Assembly (NCBI GenBank): GCA_947450745.1 | Contig: CANFYD010000194.1 | Span: 1-7,033, forward strand | DNA length: 7,033 nt | Source: Burkholderiales bacterium | GTDB taxonomy: Bacteria; Pseudomonadota; Gammaproteobacteria; Burkholderiales; Burkholderiaceae_C | Direction: 5' to 3' | Shown here: positions 4,267-7,033 of the stretch, piece after piece | Layout: each line of letters opens with the position of its first letter | Numbering within the stretch: position 1 is the stretch's first letter | The notes under the pieces: model-generated | The model's database searches: none | The model's input: the letters and a program-made list of their open reading frames with translations, nothing else | Told to the model about the DNA's origin: nothing | Made by a program: the position numbers and the translations under genes

Positions 4267-6375
4267 ATGTGGAGAACTCCTTTGAAAAATCGCCCCACCG
4301 TGCGCTTTGCGCCGTCCCTGCTGGCGCTGAGCATCGCCGCAGCCTTCATCTCCTTCGCCCCGTCCGCCAATGCGGGCGGCGAGCAGCAGCTGCAAAAAGT
4401 TATCGTCAACGGCACGGCCACCGGCTTGATCGGCGAGGCTGATTCGGCCAACGTCGGCACGATCAGCCAGAAGCAGCTCGAAGCCCGCACCGCCTACCGC
4501 CCCGGCGAATTGTTGGAAGCCACGCCCGGCCTGGTCGTCAGCCAGCACAGCGGCGAAGGCAAGGCCAACCAGTTTTACCTGCGCGGCTTCAACCTCGACC
4601 ACGGCACCGACCTGCGCACCACCGTGGACGGCATGCTGATCAACCAGCGCAGCCACGGCCATGGCCAAGGCTGGACCGACTTGAACTTTTTGATCCCCGA
4701 ACTGGCCACCAGCCTGCAATACAAAAAAGGCCCGTACTACGCCAGCGAGGGCGATTTCTCCTCGGCCGGTGCGGTCGAAATCAACTATGCCGATGCGCTG
4801 CCTGCGGGCATCGCCAATGTCAGCGTCGGCCAGAACGGCTATCGCCGCCTCTTGCTGGCCGATTCACCCACGCTCGGGAACGGGAACGGCAAGCTGCTCT
4901 ACGCGTTGGAGTCCATGCACAACGACGGCCCCTTCACCCGCCCCGACGACTACAGCAAGCTGAACGGCATGCTGCGTTATTCGGAAGGCGACCGGGCCAA
5001 TGGCTGGAACGTCACCGGCATGGCCTACCAGGCCAAATGGAACGCGACCGATCAGATCCCGCTGCGTGCGCTGGGTGATGATAAAAAGGCCGGCCAATTG
5101 GGGCGGTTTGATCTGATTGACCCGACCGATGGCGGCGAGTCGCACCGTTACAGCCTCTCCGGCGCTTGGCGCAGCAGCACGGCCACTTCAAGCACCGAGG
5201 TGAACGCCTACGTGGCGCACTGGAAGCTCGATCTCTATTCCAACTTCACCTATTTTCTCGACAACCCGGTCGATGGAGACCAGTTCAATCAGCCCGACCG
5301 CCGCACGATGACCGGCCTCAACGTTCGCCATGCCTGGGCTGACGAGCTGTTCGGCCAAGCGGTGGAAAACCAGGTCGGTGTGCAGCTCCAGAACGACAAC
5401 ATCTTCAACGCCCTGCGCAGCACCAAGGCCCGCCAAGTGCTGTCCACCACCCGCGAGGACCACATCGTCGAACGCAGCGTCGGCCTTTGGTTCGACAGCG
5501 CGGTCCGCTGGACGCCGCACTTCCGCACTGTGGCCGGCTTGAGGGCGGACAGCTACCAGTTCGACGTCGGCAGCGACTTGGCCGCCAACTCCGGCAAGCG
5601 CAACGCCAGCATCGTCAGCCCCAAGCTCAACCTGATCTTCGGCCCCTGGGCCAAGACCGAGTTTTATGTGAATCTGGGCAGTGGCTTCCACAGCAACGAT
5701 GCCCGCGGAACCGTCATCAAAATTGACCCGAAGACCGGCGGTCCGGTCGATCAAGTCACCCCGCTGGCTCGGGCCAATGGCTATGAGTTGGGCGTCCGCA
5801 CTTCGCTGCTGCCGGGCTTGCAAACGTCCTTGTCGGTGTACCGGCTGGACATCGCCTCCGAGCTGATCTTTGTCGGCGATGCCGGCACCACCGAAGCCGG
5901 CCGCCCGAGCCGCCGCGACGGCTTCGAGCTGGCCAATTTCTACACGCTGAACGACTGGCTGACGGTAGATGCCGACCTGGCCTTTGCCCGCGCGGCGTTC
6001 CGGGAGCACGACCCGGTGGGGCAGCGCATCCCCGGTGCAGTTGAAGGTGTGGCCTCGCTGGCACTGGCGGTGGACAACCTCGGCCCGTGGTTCGGTGCCC
6101 TGCAGTTCCGCTACTTCGGCCCGCGCCCGCTGCTGGAAGACAACTCGGTGCGTTCCAACGCGACTTCGACCCTCAACGGCCGCATCGGTTACAAGTTCAG
6201 CCCCAAATTGCGGGTGGAACTGGAGGCCTTCAATCTGACCAACCGCCAGGCGTCCGCCATCGACTATTACTACACCTCCCGCCTGCCCGGCGAGCCGACG
6301 GCCGGCGTGGCCGACACCCATTTCCACCCAATCGAGTCGCGCTCCTTCCGGGTCTCGTTGAACGCGAGCTTCTGA
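4267..6375 (+). CDS. TonB-dependent outer-membrane receptor, substrate unknown (702 aa from ATG, 697 from TTG 4282)
   Basis: An outer-membrane beta-barrel with a periplasmic plug, powered by TonB-ExbB-ExbD, which imports a scarce ligand. In 702-residue numbering: signal peptide 1-36 ending PSANA before GG; a TonB-box-like stretch LQKVIVNGTA (42-51); a plug with ELLEATPGLVVSQHSG (81-96), FYLRGFNLDHGTDL (103-116), VDGMLINQRSHGHGQGW (120-136) and YKKGPYYASEGDFSSAGAVEI (starting at 152); then a barrel ending RSFRVSLNASF, with the C-terminal Phe usual for outer-membrane proteins. The length is typical of the family and no frameshift is seen. The boundaries given use the ATG at 4267; a TTG at 4282 has the better ribosome site. 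Plug histidines (H94, H112, H130, H132), an HFH near the C-terminus and the His-rich protein upstream favour a metal or metal-chelate ligand, but siderophore or other ligands are not excluded. I see no Fur- or Zur-like box. The 379-codon frame on the opposite strand (5188-6327) is a shadow. Confidence 0.93.
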   Translation: MWRTPLKNRPTVRFAPSLLALSIAAAFISFAPSANAGGEQQLQKVIVNGTATGLIGEADSANVGTISQKQLEARTAYRPGELLEATPGLVVSQHSGEGKANQFYLRGFNLDHGTDLRTTVDGMLINQRSHGHGQGWTDLNFLIPELATSLQYKKGPYYASEGDFSSAGAVEINYADALPAGIANVSVGQNGYRRLLLADSPTLGNGNGKLLYALESMHNDGPFTRPDDYSKLNGMLRYSEGDRANGWNVTGMAYQAKWNATDQIPLRALGDDKKAGQLGRFDLIDPTDGGESHRYSLSGAWRSSTATSSTEVNAYVAHWKLDLYSNFTYFLDNPVDGDQFNQPDRRTMTGLNVRHAWADELFGQAVENQVGVQLQNDNIFNALRSTKARQVLSTTREDHIVERSVGLWFDSAVRWTPHFRTVAGLRADSYQFDVGSDLAANSGKRNASIVSPKLNLIFGPWAKTEFYVNLGSGFHSNDARGTVIKIDPKTGGPVDQVTPLARANGYELGVRTSLLPGLQTSLSVYRLDIASELIFVGDAGTTEAGRPSRRDGFELANFYTLNDWLTVDADLAFARAAFREHDPVGQRIPGAVEGVASLALAVDNLGPWFGALQFRYFGPRPLLEDNSVRSNATSTLNGRIGYKFSPKLRVELEAFNLTNRQASAIDYYYTSRLPGEPTAGVADTHFHPIESRSFRVSLNASF
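4271..4275 (+). promoter_or_regulatory. Likely ribosome binding site inside the longest receptor frame, pointing to a TTG start at 4282
   Basis: GGAGA at 4271-4275 lies six bases before an in-frame TTG at 4282-4284. The in-frame ATG at 4267 has no comparable site (upstream bases CCCAAATGGACCGCG). Starting at 4282 gives an N-terminus MKNRPTVRFAPSLLALSI, a compact signal peptide with a basic n-region. I therefore regard 4282 as the more likely true start. Confidence 0.5.
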
Positions 6376-6490
6376 CGCTCCCGTCGCCTTGCCTGCTGGG
6401 TGTCCGGGCCCGCTGCGGCCCCTGGCGGCACCCGACGTTCACGGAGAAACAGGCGGATTTGCCGGCCCGGCACTTGTTGACCCGGCATTC

Positions 6491-6512
6491 GTAGGGCGGG
6501 TCGCGACCCGCG
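6491..6512 (+). repeat. REP-like palindrome, copy 2, left arm of an inverted pair
   Basis: GTAGGGCGGGTC, then GC, then GACCCGCG. Bases 6496-6511 are a perfect 16-base palindrome preceded by the GTAG foot. It matches copy 1 (3269) except for one loop base and copy 3 (6592, minus strand) except for one loop base. It faces copy 3, forming a REPIN-like unit of 123 bp (6491-6613). Confidence 0.75.
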
Positions 6513-6591
6513 TGTGGCCGACTGTGACACCCGTGTTGCGCTGGGCCAGCTCAGTCTGCGCCCGGCACTTCGCTTCCCTGCCGAAAGCGCT

Positions 6592-6613
6592 CGCGGGTCG
6601 TGACCCGCCCTAC
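6592..6613 (-). repeat. REP-like palindrome, copy 3, right arm of an inverted pair
   Basis: Read on the minus strand this is GTAGGGCGGGTC, then AC, then GACCCGCG: the same element as copy 2 in opposite orientation, 79 bases away. The arms extend by one base to a perfect 13-base inverted repeat (6490-6502 with 6602-6614), so the unit can fold either as two small hairpins or as one long stem. It lies about 120-240 bases after the receptor stop and could also limit read-through or protect the mRNA 3' end. Confidence 0.75.
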
Positions 6614-6777
6614 GTAGCTGAATATGTTTTTTTCTCGCGAGGGAATGAGTGATTAATTGAGTACGCAGGTATCGAGTTACTTTGTGGGATACCCGGGGCT
6701 TGCTGATCCACTTTGAATAAGGGCAATCTGACCCTTGGTTTGCGGGTAATCCAGTAGTTGCGTTCCGAATTAGGGAT

Positions 6778-6803
6778 GAATATTCGGTCATAACCGTATA
6801 TTC
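6778..6803. repeat. 26-base imperfect palindrome, operator-like
   Basis: GAATATTCGGT (6778-6788) and ACCGTATATTC (6793-6803) are reverse complements at ten of eleven positions around the spacer CATA. The size and near-perfect symmetry fit a binding site for a dimeric regulator or transposase; a cruciform or hairpin is the alternative. No gene is near enough in the window to assign it a target. Confidence 0.5.
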
Positions 6804-6827
6804 AAGTGGTTTGCCATCAAAACAAAT

Positions 6828-6843
6828 GACTCTGACCCCATTG
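6828..6843. other. Motif resembling sequences found beside Y1/REP-associated transposases
   Basis: GACTCTGACCCCATTG (minus strand CAATGGGGTCAGAGTC) matches, from memory, a sequence often seen at the edges of IS200-like or RAYT transposase genes in proteobacteria. No transposase coding sequence is present in the window, so this would be a remnant, or the edge of an element continuing to the right. This is recollection, not a database match. Confidence 0.3.
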
Positions 6844-7033
6844 TTTTATTTGAGTCTGCGGAGTGGGCGCTGGCTGTATTCAATGAATGTGCGGTGAGCG
6901 CACGGATGCGGAAATTCGGTAGCTGTGTCAGACTCGACTATCGGGCCGATTAGTAAGATTGACTTTGTATATCGACGTGCAAACTCTACATTTGGTTCGG
7001 TAATTAGTGATAAACAACCGATGGAGATAAGCA

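Larger units (their letters stand above)
6376..7033. other. 658-base stretch without a gene; REP-like pair then AT-rich tail
   Basis: I find no supported gene after the receptor stop. From 6376 to about 6615 the DNA is GC-rich and holds a REP-like inverted pair, plus a weak GC hairpin at 6398-6433 (GGGTG/CACCC outside, GGGCC/GGCCC inside) without a T-run. From about 6615 to the right edge the base composition drops: 24 of 60 bases are G or C at 6781-6840 and 23 of 60 at 6961-7020, against 38 of 60 at 4561-4620 within the receptor gene. The tail holds a T7 run (6627-6633), a 26-base dyad (6778-6803) and a motif linked to Y1 transposases (6828-6843). GGAG at 7023-7026 close to the edge could be the ribosome site of a gene starting just outside the window. 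Confidence 0.55.

Noticed and set aside
5188..6327. 379-codon open frame on the minus strand inside the receptor gene
   Set aside because: It is fully antisense to a well-recognised TonB receptor and its translation has no family features; long antisense frames are common in GC-rich genes.
6398..6433. GC-rich hairpin after the receptor stop considered as its terminator
   Set aside because: Stems of only five pairs separated by mismatches and no T-run; not a convincing intrinsic terminator.
6780..6953. 57-codon plus-strand frame ending at 6951-6953, containing DPIVLFESAEWALAVFNE
   Set aside because: The string looks faintly protein-like (reminiscent of DUF397), but the frame is short, has no ATG near its beginning and no ribosome site; too weak to call a gene or gene remnant.
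6959..6964. TTGACT resembling a -35 box in the right-hand tail
   Set aside because: The bases at normal -10 spacing are AACTCT and no gene starts within the window to support it.

Overview
The window reads as a piece of a high-GC proteobacterial chromosome, most likely a betaproteobacterium of the Burkholderiales type. This rests on strongly G/C-ending codons, the gene families present and Gram-negative envelope functions (a TonB-dependent outer-membrane receptor and a Kef-type antiporter). The taxonomic call is an inference; no rRNA or marker gene is present.

Layout from left to right. (1) Positions 1-450, minus strand: the N-terminal 150 codons of a KefB/KefC-type (CPA2) cation:proton antiporter that runs off the left edge. 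(2) Positions 451-656: a divergent spacer holding a strong hairpin followed by TTTT. (3) Positions 657-2414, plus: a 585-aa protein with a long Ala/Pro-rich N-terminal half and about nine hydrophobic segments in the C-terminal half; family not firmly recognised. (4) Positions 2423-3007, minus: a 194-aa HD-domain protein with a full set of candidate metal ligands, converging on gene 3 with only 8 bases between the stops. (5) Positions 3008-3609: a noncoding stretch with a small cluster of repeats, including one GTAG-footed REP-like palindrome. (6) Positions 3610-4152, plus: a 180-aa histidine-rich, membrane-anchored or exported protein. (7) Positions 4267-6375, plus: a roughly 700-aa TonB-dependent receptor. 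(8) Positions 6376-7033: noncoding, with two REP-like palindromes facing each other (REPIN-like, 123 bp), then a clearly AT-richer tail carrying a 26-bp dyad and a motif I associate with Y1/REP-associated transposases.

The one likely functional unit is genes 6 and 7: a His-rich envelope protein followed 114 bases later, in the same direction, by a TonB receptor with histidines in its plug. This suggests uptake of a metal ion or metal chelate, but the substrate is not shown by the sequence. The other genes look like unrelated chromosomal neighbours. The most unusual non-genic signal is the family of three 22-bp palindromes that are identical except for the two loop bases. No complete mobile element, CRISPR array, tRNA or rRNA was seen.
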